NCBI GenBank assembly: GCA_963402885.1
Contig: OY727096.1
Coordinates: forward strand, 2,976,001 to 3,040,000
Direction of reading: 5' to 3'
DNA from: Antedon bifida
Lineage: Eukaryota > Echinodermata > Crinoidea > Comatulida > Antedonidae
DNA: 64,000 bases
In this document: one piece after another, positions 44,960-56,476 of the stretch
Numbering within the stretch: the stretch's first letter is position 1
How the letters are laid out: each line of letters starts with the position of its first letter
Made by a program: the position numbers and the translations under genes
Notes under the pieces: model-generated
What the model was told of the DNA's origin: nothing
Database searches by the model: none
What the model saw: only the letters and a program-made list of their open reading frames with translations

Positions 44960-47900
44960 ATGCGCAACTCCGAATCAGATCATTCATCTGGAAATCATAG
45001 GGAAAACCATTTGAAACATCATCATGGTAGATCACGTTCTAGAGATTCTAGAACTGTAAAACAGCAACCTACTGGGCGAGTGCGATCCGTCTCTCGATGC
45101 CATCCCAGTGCTACAAAAACGGGTGAACAGCCAACAGCAATTTGCTTTACTGGTGTTCAAATATATTGCTCTCCAAATTCTCATGCGCAAATTATAAAAT
45201 TATTTGACAACAATTCCATAAAATATACCTCATTCAGTCTTCTAAACAGCAAAACTGAAAAACCATTTTCTGATGTTAATGTGCTGGTTAAATCGAGAGA
45301 AGAAGCTAATCGGTGCATTCGACTGGTCGAAACAAATTTCACAGTTAATTCAAGTTCTATAATGGGTATAAATGAAGAATTAGGATCAAGTGATCTCACT
45401 GCTAAACATGATCGCATACATAGTCATACCAGGCGTAGAGCAACAAATAGTCCTCAATGTCCCAAGCAACCACTAATGGATTTTGCTAAAGATGATCGCA
45501 TGCCTAGTCATACTAGGCATAGAGCAATGAATATTGCTCAATGTCCCAAGGAACCACTAATGCATTTTGCTAAAGATGATCGCATGCAAAGTCGTACCAG
45601 GCATAGAGGAACGAATATTCCTCTATGTCCCAAGGAACCAATGAAGTTTGAAGATGCAAAATGCCTTGAAATTACTAATCTTCCACCAAAAACTCAAGAG
45701 GGAGACTTAGCTAAATTACTGACAAACCCAGAGATATGCCAAGAAAAATTATGTAAGATAAAAATAAGAAACGATCGAGCAACGCTCTTGTACAGAAATC
45801 GTGTTTCAGCAATTAATGCCTTAAGAAGACTTTATGGAGTGCATTACAAGGGGAAGATGTTAGATCTTAGACTACTAGAGCATGATGTAGAAATCGAAGA
45901 TGCGATATTCAAGGATCTGAAACGTAATCTGCAAAAGGATATTGAAGAAAAAATAACACCCATCATGTATAAATGGAATCGCGAAATCAACCAACTGGAA
46001 GATGATGTTATGAAGATAAACAGTAGTCGTAAACACAATTTCATTCCAATTGAAGAAGCCGAAAGAATTGAAGTTGAAAGACAAGACTTTAAGTTCAAAC
46101 AGGATCAATTAAAATTGTTTAGAAGTCAGTTGATGATTTTTACTGAATATTTGGAACATGAGACAGAAGAAGCAGTCAACATAGAGACTGTTGGGAAGAT
46201 CAGAAATGAACTATGGCGTGAAATCAGAAAAGCAGACAACCCGTTGCCTATATATGCATTCCGGAGTTCTATAATATACACAGTGTTTAATAACGAGAAT
46301 AATGCATGCGTTATTTTAGGAGAAACTGGGTCTGGCAAGAGTACACAAATTGCACAATACTTAGCAGATGCAAATTTTCTGCTTTCCAGTAATGTTGAGA
46401 CTAAGATTGCTTGTACACAACCTCGAAAGGTTGCTGCTATTTCTCTTGCAAAAAGAGTTGCAGAGGAGTATGGCTGTGAGGTTGGTGAGCAAATTGGTTA
46501 TATGGTTGGCTCTTTACGAAAAACAAGTTTGAACACGGTTGTAACATTCATGACCGATAGAGTTCTTCTTAACAGTCTTTTACAGGATCCGTTGCTTAAA
46601 AGCTATTCCTGTGTTGTCATAGATGAAGCTCATGAACGATCTATTGACACAGATATTTTGATTGCCCTTCTCAAGAAAGTTTCTGCTGAAAGACCAGAGT
46701 TGAAAATTGTTATAACATCTGCAACAATTGATGAAAAGGTTTTTTGTAGATATTTCAATAACTGTCCATACATGAAGATTCCTGGCAGAGTGTTTCCTGT
46801 AGAAACAATCTTCAGTGATATCGACTTTAATGTTAAAACCAATTATGTGAAAGAGGCTGTGGACATGGCACAAATGATACACGAGACAAAGAAACTTGGT
46901 GACATCTTGGTATTTTTGACATCTGCAAATGAAATAGAACGAGCTTGTGGAGATCTTGCTAAACGGCTTGGAATCGTAGGTGATAATGGAAATGCTCAAA
47001 TACTACCTCTCCATGGTAAATTACAACCACAAGATCAGTTGGCCATATTTAGTGCACCTCCTCCTGGTAAAAGGAAAATAGTATTTGCTACGAATATAGC
47101 AGAAACGTCAGTCACTATAAACGGCGTAAGGTATGTAATTGATACAGGAATGGTCAAAGAGCGTAAATATGATGCAAAAAAGAATATGAGTTTGTTGGAA
47201 GTGACAACAATTAGCCAAGCATCTGCTGAGCAAAGAAAAGGACGAGCAGGTAGAACATCAACTGGTGAATGCTTCAGACTATATTCAGAACAGGATTACG
47301 ATGAGATGGAAGCAAACAACAAACCAGAAATTTTAAGAGTGCACCTTGGAATGGCTGTTCTACAACTTCTTCAGCTTGGTATCCAAGATTTGAAACACTT
47401 TGAATTTGTTCAGCCCCCTCAAGATGGTGCGTTAGGAGAAGCTTTGAAAATGCTAGAGTTTCTAGGAGCTGTTAGTAATTATTCTCAAGAACTTACTGAT
47501 CTTGGAAAAAAAATGTCATACCTAACATTAGAACCACGCTTAGCAAAATTGGTTCTAAAATCAATTGAAAATGACATGGCTGAAGAAGGTATAATTGTGG
47601 CTGGTCTTCTTGCAGCTGGTGGCAACATCTTCTATAGATCTGGCTCAGATGTGGATAAACGCAAATCCGATGAATCAAAATTAGATTTCAGCAATGTACA
47701 CGGTGATGTATTTACTATGTTAGATGTCTATGATGAATGGAAACAGCAGCCAGAGAAAACAAGATCTAAATGGTGTGTCAAAAAGAGCATTAATGGAAAA
47801 ACTATGAAAGTTGTGGCTGAAATCATCAAAGATATAAAGAAATCTCTAAAGACAAACGACCTCTTTTCTAGCAGAGATGAAGTTACTGTCGGTTGGAAAA

Positions 47901-50900
47901 GTGAAAATGGAAGTAGGTGTTTACAAAGGTTAATTTTTTCTGTGTATGCCCAGAATCTGTGCATCTACAATGGACATCCAAAAGCAGGTTACACAAATGT
48001 TTTCCAGATGAAGACCGGTCTTTTGCATCCATCATCATCGTTGAAGTCATTAGATGTGTTTCCAAAGTGGATTGTGTACACTGAATTCAATAGAACAACC
48101 CAGGATTTTTTTCAGCATCTAACACCTGTTGAAAGTGACTGGATTTTTGAATATCATCCACAGTTAGCGAGCTCTATTGATTTCACGTCATTAAATGATA
48201 ATCAAGTGCGTGAAGTGAGGGTTCCTAGAATTGGGCCAACACTTATGGGACGCATTATACAAAAAGGTGGACAAGGATTGAGAAGCATTGAAGAACAAGT
48301 GTGCGCAATGAAACAAGATGATGCAACATTTTGTGTTATTGAATGTTGTAATGAAACTGGCACAATAGGGTTATTTGTGTCAAGGAATGTAGCAGTTAAG
48401 TCAAAGACTTTAGTTCAACAAATTGTTGATAGAGAACGTGCTTCCCTAGAAAAGCAACAACTTGAGGTAGCTATTGGTCATTCATCATCTGGTGTTCGTC
48501 AGGTTATTGAAAAGGGGGCTGAACCAAAATTCATTTTGATGCCAGATGATTTTCGAACTTTAGAAATAAGTGATGACAGTGGAAATACATTTCCAGTTTT
48601 TGAAAATTGGCTAGAAGTACACCGGCTAGAAGAACACATACATGACAAATTGAAGTTCTCTTCCCATAGCAAACAGGCTACCCGGGGAATTTGGGGGAAG
48701 GTTACATTTATTTCACCAAGAATAGCCAAATTGGTAAAACAGTGTTTCCCAGAGGAAAAAACTATGAAATGTAAGCCTGTCTGTCAAGGAATTCAAGAAC
48801 AGAATGGATTGAAACAGGAGCTGGTAGCCACTTGGAAAACGGGTGTATCCAAAAATTTTGCCTTTGTAAATTGTAAAGATGTTGATGGTGCTGCCACAAT
48901 TAGGCAGACCTTGGATGGGACGATGATTAAAGGTTCAGTAGTAGCTTGTCAATTTAAAAATGATGATGCAACAGCTTTGTACATATCAAGATTAAATGAA
49001 AGAATAACTGAAGAAGACATAGGAGATTCAATCAATTCTTTTAATTTAGGAGCTACATTCAATAGAATTTCAGTTCCAAGACGTCCTCCATGTATCGAAA
49101 AAACAGATGACCAATTTCGTGAAGATATGAAAGAGTTGCTTGTTAATTTTACTGACAAAGCAAAAATTGATGTAAGGTTTCCTCCGAAAAGGACTCCCAA
49201 GACTCCAAGAGGTGAATTTGATACTTTAAGAAGTAAACATGTAACTGCCTTTGTAATGTTAACTGGCGTACCAACTGACACAGTCAACACAATCGTAGCT
49301 CGAGCCCCATCTTTGCCAAATAATGTCGGACATCAGTTGACAATTAAACGACTAGTGAAATGTAGATTGTTTTGTCCAGGATATGTGTACAAAGTTATCA
49401 AAGATGACCTGATGTCCCTGAAACAGACAGGAGAGAAAGATTTCAAAGATGCACGTATTCGAATTAATGATAATAAAAGAGACAAGTCAAATGATGTTGT
49501 GATTCATTTAGAATTCAAAAATCCTGAGAGCATGATAAAATTGCAAACAGAGTTTGTAAAACTGATTGATGGCAATAAGATACTTATCAATGGTAGTCGA
49601 AAAGTGATCAACGAAATCAGTGTTGACTATTGGCGCCAGTTTTTGAATCAGGCCGGGCAGAGTACAAACACGCGGGCATTTTATGACAGAAGAGAACGTA
49701 CTGTTAGAGTATATGGAACTGAAGGTGACGTACAAAACATGATTGAAAGAATAAATGAATTCATTTCTGAAGCAGAAAGAAACCATTGTGAAATTAGCCT
49801 TGGTGACTTTACAAAGGCTAAAGGCAGAGCTCTTCAAAAGTTACGCAAATGGTTTGGTCCTGATTTGATCGAATTAAAAAGAAAAAGTAGTGCAGATTCT
49901 ATTTCATACATATTAAAATCTAGAATGATTGTAGTTCTTGGTAGCGATACTGCACAACACAAAATCCGAGACTTGATTAAAGAATGCCTACAACAAGAAG
50001 GAATTAGGCTTGATCAAGAAGATGTTATACAAGATGATGCATGCAGAGTTTGTTTTTCAGATGTAGAAAAAGACTCTCATCGATTGGAAGGATGTGGTCA
50101 TAATTACTGTAGAGAATGCTTGGTAAATTTGCTAATGAATTGTATAGAGACAAGAAAATTCCCTGCCATCTGCGCAAATGAGGATTGCGACCAGTCATTG
50201 TTTATGTGTGATATAAATTTACTAACCAGGGATAAAGAAACCAAAGATAAGCTCTATGCTGCCACTCTGGACACCTTCATTGCACAAAAGTGCAATAATG
50301 AATACAAGTACTGTATTACACCTAACTGTACAATGGTTTATCGTTCATCAACCGGCGAAGGACAGTTGTTCATCTGCCCTCTGTGCAATCAACAGTTTTG
50401 TACCAAGTGTAGAGTTGATCATTCTGGCATGTCTTGTGGAGAGTACACTGCTAACAAAGAAACGGGTGGAGTGATGGATTGGGCCAAGAAAAACCAAAAA
50501 GATGTTAAAATTTGTGTAAGTTTTATCATATGAATTGCAAAATTTATATAGCATGTGATTGATTGTGTACTTAGTTAATTGAACAAAATTAATTATGTAA
50601 AATGCAATTTAAATGTGTTTTAAGTAGTGTGGCGATGGATGAAACTTACATCTGCGTATCACTGTCTGTATGGAGTTACCGTATTTGAATAAACACCACA
50701 TTTGGGGTTTTTTTTAGAGGGTGTGATGGGGAGTTTATTCGAGATAAGCGTTTATTCAAGGGAGGTGTTTATTTGTTGGGTGTACTACGTGGTAGCACAG
50801 TCAAATAAATTCCCCCAAGATGTGGCAAAATGCAACACAATTAATATCAAGAAGTGATCAAAAACAGTAAGAAATGTACTGTAATGTACTTTACCATTGA

Positions 50901-51343
50901 ATTAATGCTTAATTCAATGGTAAATTATAAATCGTGGAAGAAATGTGTCGTAATTCAATATTTATATGCTTGAGGTGGGGCGTTTATTGGAGAAAAAATA
51001 AAAGCACTGGGATTTTGAGGTGGCATTTATCCAAACGATGTTCTATGGAGAATTTTATTTGAGGAGCGTTTATCCGAAGCGGGCATTTTTTCAAAAAGTG
51101 GGCCTTTATTCAAATAAAATATGCCAGTACACTATATTACATTTCTATTGCTAATCATTATGATTTATATTAAATTATCAGAAATGTGGGGCTATGATCG
51201 AGAAGACTGGCGGATGCCGGAACATGCGCTGTACCAGTTGTCATAAGTCAATGTGCTGGATTTGTGGCAAAGTCTTTGATACAGATAAAGAATGTTATGA
51301 CCATCTTCAAACCGCCCATGATGGAATTTTTGATGTCATGTAG
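44960..51343 (+). CDS. DEAH-box RNA helicase fused to a C-terminal RBR (RING1-IBR-RING2) ubiquitin ligase
   Basis: Two coding exons, 44960-50515 and 51182-51343, join in frame to 1905 residues. The start is the first ATG after the acceptor at 44949. The N-terminal 330 residues hold an RRM-like fold (about 60-130), three 28-residue repeats and a second RRM-like region (about 235-310). The helicase core has Walker A GETGSGKST (454), DEAH (555-558), SAT (587-589), TNIAETSVTI and QRKGRAGR (758-765), followed by HA2-like and OB-like regions. A KH-like GRIIQKGGQG lies near 1095, with another RRM-like stretch near 1270-1350. RING1 starts at C1695 (CRVCF, CGHNYCREC), then IBR (YCITPNCTMVY, CPLCNQQFCTKC). 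Exon 2 gives RING2, KCGAMIEKTGGCRNMRC, with the expected catalytic Cys1864. The closest known architecture is plant DEAH11/DEAH12. It probably couples RNA unwinding to ubiquitin transfer, but substrates are unknown. All key residues are intact. Confidence 0.93.
45395..45646 (+). repeat. 84-bp coding tandem repeat in the helicase N-terminus
   Basis: Three 84-bp (28-residue) units with ATCGCAT at 45411, 45495 and 45579. They encode the pattern AKDDRM.SHTRHRA.NI.QCP followed by KEPLM.F. The region is basic and Cys/His-containing but has no known fold. The units have diverged, so the expansion is older than that in GPCR 1. Confidence 0.85.
50686..51120. repeat. Degenerate GTTTATTC-type repeats in the helicase intron
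   Basis: The motif family G(G/C)NGTTTATTC(A/G)AG recurs about nine times at irregular spacing (for example AAGCGTTTATTCAAGGGAGG, GGGGCGTTTATTGGAG, GAGCGTTTATCCGAAGC). It fills most of the intron separating the RING2 exon. Confidence 0.6.
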
Positions 51344-51368
51344 TGGTATACTGAAACCATCTTATACA

Positions 51369-51727
51369 CAGTGGCGTAATGCAGATTCCTGATGCCCCTG
51401 GTTTAGGAACCCTAAGGCCGGTGTTTTTAGCCTTTTTTGACATATTTTAATGCCAGTTTTTTTCTCTGGGCACTGCTCAGGGACCCCTAGACTTGCCCCA
51501 AGTCTGTATTCATTGTCTTTTTTTTAATTTATTTGTTTTTATTTTGATTTTTGTCTGAAAAGTATCCAAGCTCAAGTAGTATACGTATGAAGCGCCATAT
51601 GTGCCAAAATAATTATCTTTTTACTAATATTAAGACAAAAATCCGTCTGGAACCCAGACTAAGGGAGCCCCATGAGCTCCGGCACCTCTGGGTTTACCAG
51701 TGAGCGCTCATAGCCATTACGGCACTG
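51369..51727. mobile_element. hAT-like MITE in the helicase 3' UTR
   Basis: Terminal inverted repeats CAGTGGCGTAAT (51369-51380) and ATTACGGCACTG (51716-51727), one mismatch. The flanking 8-mers CTTATACA and ATTATATA agree at 6 of 8 positions, consistent with an aged 8-bp target duplication of the hAT type. 359 bp, no coding capacity. It starts 26 bp after the helicase stop codon. Confidence 0.75.
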
Positions 51728-52622
51728 ATTATATACAATCTTCAGTAATAATTATTCATTTATTTTAGTTTCTTAAAAATCACAAAATATTTAAAGCAAC
51801 CAGAACAAAATTTAATATAGTAAAAGAATACTGGTACTACTGTATTATGAATAACATCCATTTAATTTACCTAAAACACGTACCAATAGGCTTTCTTACA
51901 GTCCTATACCATATATGGTTAGTTGTTGAATGCATTGCTAATATAATATTGAATAATTTTGATAAGCAGTTGTTGAATGCTAATAATACACAATAATTTC
52001 TTGTATGGACCCTGTTAAGCATGAACCAATAGGTTTGCTTACAATCCTACCATATATGGTTAAGGTGATGAATTCTAATAATGATAAATCTTTTATTTTC
52101 AGGCGTTGAATGCGAATTTTACTTATTATATTATTACTTATGTTTTTTTTTTCTAGATGTTACCGGGTTTTTAATATTTGATTACTATTATTATAATGTA
52201 CATTGATTTTAAAGTTTTTGTATCTGTAAAATTTTACTCATTTCAGCCTTTGGCTCCCTGTATGATTGCTTTGAAGGAATGAATATACCTTGAGTAATAA
52301 TAATTTACAAAACATGTTATGATAATTATAATGTAAATAATTAGAAAAAAGAAGTGCTACATTTGATCAAGGGTGTTGGATATTCCGTATCTATTTTAGA
52401 TTTAGTAAATATTGATTAATCACAAAATATTTAAAATTAAATTTTACAGCCAATTTTTTTGTATTGGAAAATTATTACATTATATATTATCGCATAATAA
52501 TTTTAAATAAAATTGATATTTTGGCCATTTTAAACCCCTAAACAATCAATGTATTTTGTTTGACAAGTTTACCCTATTTAATTTACCTCGATAAGATAAC
52601 ACACAGTTATGTTATGCAAAAT
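51728..52622. other. Helicase 3' flank, no gene seen
   Basis: Very AT-rich. There are two partial local repeats (about 51890 and 52020: ACCAATAGG, CTTACA, TCCTA, CCATATATGGTTA). No convincing AATAAA polyadenylation signal close to the stop codon. Confidence 0.4.
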
Positions 52623-55405
52623 TATCGGGTTTTTAAAATTCAATTCTTATGCAATAATATTGCTATATATGATCGTATATTGCGTTACCATCATCTTATA
52701 GTACAATAAAAACCAGTTTTGTCGAAAAATAAAAGGGTCCGTTTTTTCGAAAAATGGCCAAATTATTGGGTTTTTAAAATTCAATTATTATGCAATAATA
52801 GTACTATATATGATCGTATATTGCGTTACCATTATCGTATAGTGCAATAAAAACCAGTTTTGTCGAAATATATCAAGTTTTTAAAATTCAATTATTATGC
52901 GATAAAACTGCTCTATATGATCATATATTGCTTTATCATCATCTTAAAGTACCATAGACACCAGTTTTGTCTAAAAATAAAAAGGTCGAAAAATGGCCAT
53001 TTTTGGAAAAAATCCCTAATTATAGTACAGGGATTTTTTCCAAAAATGGCCAAAATATCAAGTTTTTAAAATTCAATTATTAGGCGATAAAACTGCTCTA
53101 TATGATCATATATTGCTTTATCATCATCTTAAAGTACCATAGACACCAGTTTTGTCGAAAAATAAAAGGGTCGAAAAATGGCAATTTTTTGAAAAAATCC
53201 CTTACTATAGTACAGGGATTATTTCCAAAAATGGCCTAAATATCAAGTTTTTAAAATTCAATTATTAGGCGATAAAACTGCTCTATATGATCATATATTG
53301 CTTTATCATCATCTTAAAGTACCATAGACACCAGTTTTGTCTAAAAATAAAAAGGTCGAAAAATGGCCATTTTTGGAAAAAATCCCTTACTATAGTACAG
53401 GGATTTTTTCCAAAAATGGCCAAAATATCAAGTTTTTAAAATTCAATTATTAGGCGATAAAACTGCTCTATATGATCATATATTGCTTTATCATCATCTT
53501 AAAGTACCATAGACACCAGTTTTGTCGAAAAATAAAAGGGTCGAAAAATGGCAATTTTTTGAAAAAATCCCTGTACTATAGTACAGGGATTTTTTCCAAA
53601 AATGGCCAAAATATCAAGTTTTTAAAATTAAATTATTATGCGATAAAACTGCTCTATATGATCATATATTGCTTTATCATCATCTCAAAGTACCATAGAC
53701 ACCAGTTTTGTCGAAAAATGGCCATTTTTTGAAAAAATCCCTTACTATAGTACAGGGATTTTTTTCCAAAAATTGCCAAAATATCAAGTTTTTAAAATTC
53801 AATTATTATGCAATAAAACTGCTCTATATGATCATATATTGCTTTATCATTATCTTAAAGTACCATAGACACCAGTTTTGTCGAAAAATGGCCATTTTTG
53901 GAAAAAATCCCTTACTATATAGTACAGGGATTTTTTCCAAAAATGGCCAAAATATCAAGTTTTTAAAATTCAATTATTAGGCGATAAAACTGCTCTATAT
54001 GATCATATATTGCTTTATCATCATCTTAAAGTACCATAGACACCAATTTTGTCGAAAAATAAAAAGGTCGAAAAATGGCCATTTTTGGAAAAAATCCCTT
54101 ACTATAGTACAGGGATTTATTCCAAAAATGGCCAAAATATCAAGTTTTTAAAATTCAATTATTAGGCGATAAAACTGCTCTATATGGTCATATATTGCTT
54201 TATCATCATCTTAAAGTACCATAGACACCAGTTTTGTCGAAAAATAAAAGGGTCGAAAAATGGCCATTTTTTGAAAAAATCCCTTACTATAGTACAGGGA
54301 TTTTTTCCAAAAATTGCCAAAATATCAAGTTTTTAAAATTTAATTATTATGCAATAAAACTGCTCTATATGATCATATATTGCTTTATCATCATCTTAAA
54401 GTACCATAGACACCAGTTTTGTCGAAAAATAAAAAGGTCGAAAAATGGCCATTTTTGGAAAAAATCCCTTACTATAGTACACGGATTTATTCTAAAAATG
54501 GCCAAAATATCAAGTTTTTAAAATTCAATTATTAGGCGATAAAACTGCTCTATATGGTCATATATTGCTTTATCATCATCTTAAAGTACCATAGACACCA
54601 GTTTTGTCGAAAAATAAAAGGGTCGAAAAATGGCAATTTTTTGAAAAAATCCCTTACTATAGTACAGGGATTTTTTCCAAAAATGGCCAAAATATCAAGT
54701 TTTTAAATTCAATTATTAGGCGATAAAACTGCTCTATATGATCATATATTGCTTTATCATCATCTTAAAGTACCATAGACACCAGTTTTGTCGAAAAATA
54801 TAAAGGTCGAAAAATGGCCATTTTTTTGAAAAAATCCCTTACTATAGTACAGGGAATTTTTCCAAAAATTGCCAAAATATCAAGTTTTTAAAATTAAATT
54901 ATTATGCGATAAAACTGCTCTATATGATCATATATTGCTTTATCATCATCTTAAAGTACCATAGACACCAGTTTTGTCGAAAAATATAAAGGTCGAAAAA
55001 TGGCCATTTTTTGAAAAAATCCCTTACTATATATAGTACAGGGATTTTTTCCAAAAATTGCCAAAATATCAAGTTTTTAAAATTTAATTATTATGCAATA
55101 AAACTGCTCTATATGATCATATATTGCTTTATCATCATCTTAAAGTACCATAGACACCAGTTTTGTCGAAAAATAAAAAGGTCGAAAAATGGCCATTTTT
55201 GGAAAAAATCCCTGTACTATAATACAGGGATTTTTTCCAAAAATGGCCAAATTATCGGGTTTTTAAAATTCAATTATTATGCAATAATATTGCTGTATAT
55301 GATCATATATTGCTTTATCATCATCTTGTAGTACAATAGAAACCAGTTTTGTCGAAAAATAAAAGGGTCGAAAATTGGCTATTTTTCAAAAAAAAATCCC
55401 TGTAT
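52623..55405. repeat. 185-bp palindromic satellite array (about 16 monomers)
   Basis: Monomer starts (T-ATCAAG or T-ATCGGG mark) at 52623, 52765, 52873, 53058, 53243, 53428, 53614, 53784, 53955, 54140, 54325, 54510, 54695, 54880, 55069 and 55255; the usual step is 185 bp. Each monomer contains an inverted repeat with arms of about 20 bp (GGAAAAAATCCCT and its complement around TACTATAGTA). Two monomers lack a 15-bp segment. Edge monomers at both ends share a subtype distinct from the core. Frames reading MIIYCFIIILKYHR across it are incidental. Confidence 0.96.
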
Positions 55406-56476
55406 TATAGTAGGCCTATAGCTCAATTCTTACGTCACACCTAATGGATATTCATGTTTATTTTGTGACGTTTCATGAGGGGTTCCCAACTTATGTAAAA
55501 ATAAATATCGCAGCCTGGGCCATGATTCCCAAAACTATTATATACTAATAGTATAGTAAACAGATTTTCTTAAAAATGCAATAACATTGAAATATTGTGT
55601 AGTGAAGTCATGTAAAAAAAAGAAATTTTGCTTTATTTTTAAAATGAGACATCTCATTTTAAGAGTTTATTTGCTATATACAATAATATTTTATAATATA
55701 CAAAAGACAAGTAATGTTTTACTGTTAACTAAGATATGGGGTTTATTTAAATTTAAATGTCATTGCCTGGCCAAGCTTATTAGGAAACTTTCAAGCTGAC
55801 CTGGCATTTTTCTCAAGTCGTCAGTCATCAAGTTCTGTAAAATCTTTTCGTGACGACCATACACCAAAAAAAGTTGAAATGCGTATACATTTAATAATAG
55901 AATCCAAGGTCATTACCTGGCATGACAACAAAAGTTGCATGACATCATAAGTCCTAGGTTGTCAAAAATTGAGGGCTCCCTACAATTACATCCTTTTTCG
56001 CCAAACAGTGGCTAAATTATACATATAAACTTGGTAAACTGAAATGCAGACTCCTTGGACATCAAGGCCATATCTCTTGAGGTATGAATCCTGGCTAGCT
56101 AGTATTTTAAATCTTTAAAATATCTGAATACTTGCCCATTTCATTCACCCACTTCCAACAAAATAGAGGAACATAATTATATATAGAGGATATGAAAGAA
56201 CAAGACAACCATGCCAATATATATAGATAAAACCTACAAAATCAGGGATAAAAAATAGACTTCTGTTCACATTCTGTGTTACCTTTCTCTGCTTTAGTTT
56301 TGTTGGTGGATTAAATTTCTAGACATACAATAAGTATTGGTATTACTTGTAACATGTTTGTCCATAGAACTGACGACTTTTAAAAACGGTGTTAGAAAAT
56401 CCTTTTAAAAATGTCTGTCAACAGTGATGTTCATTATTTTATTGCACTTGGTGATACGTATATTTCTTCGACTCCG
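55406..56476. other. Rnd 3' flank
   Basis: Between the satellite and the Rnd stop codon. On the minus strand an AATAAA lies at 56443-56438, 34 bases past the stop, and others lie near 55740. No gene seen. Confidence 0.4.

Noticed and set aside
53472-55331. Open frames in the satellite reading MIIYCFIIILKYHRHQFC
   Set aside because: They repeat with the 185-bp monomer, are AT-driven, and shift frame between monomers because 185 is not a multiple of three.
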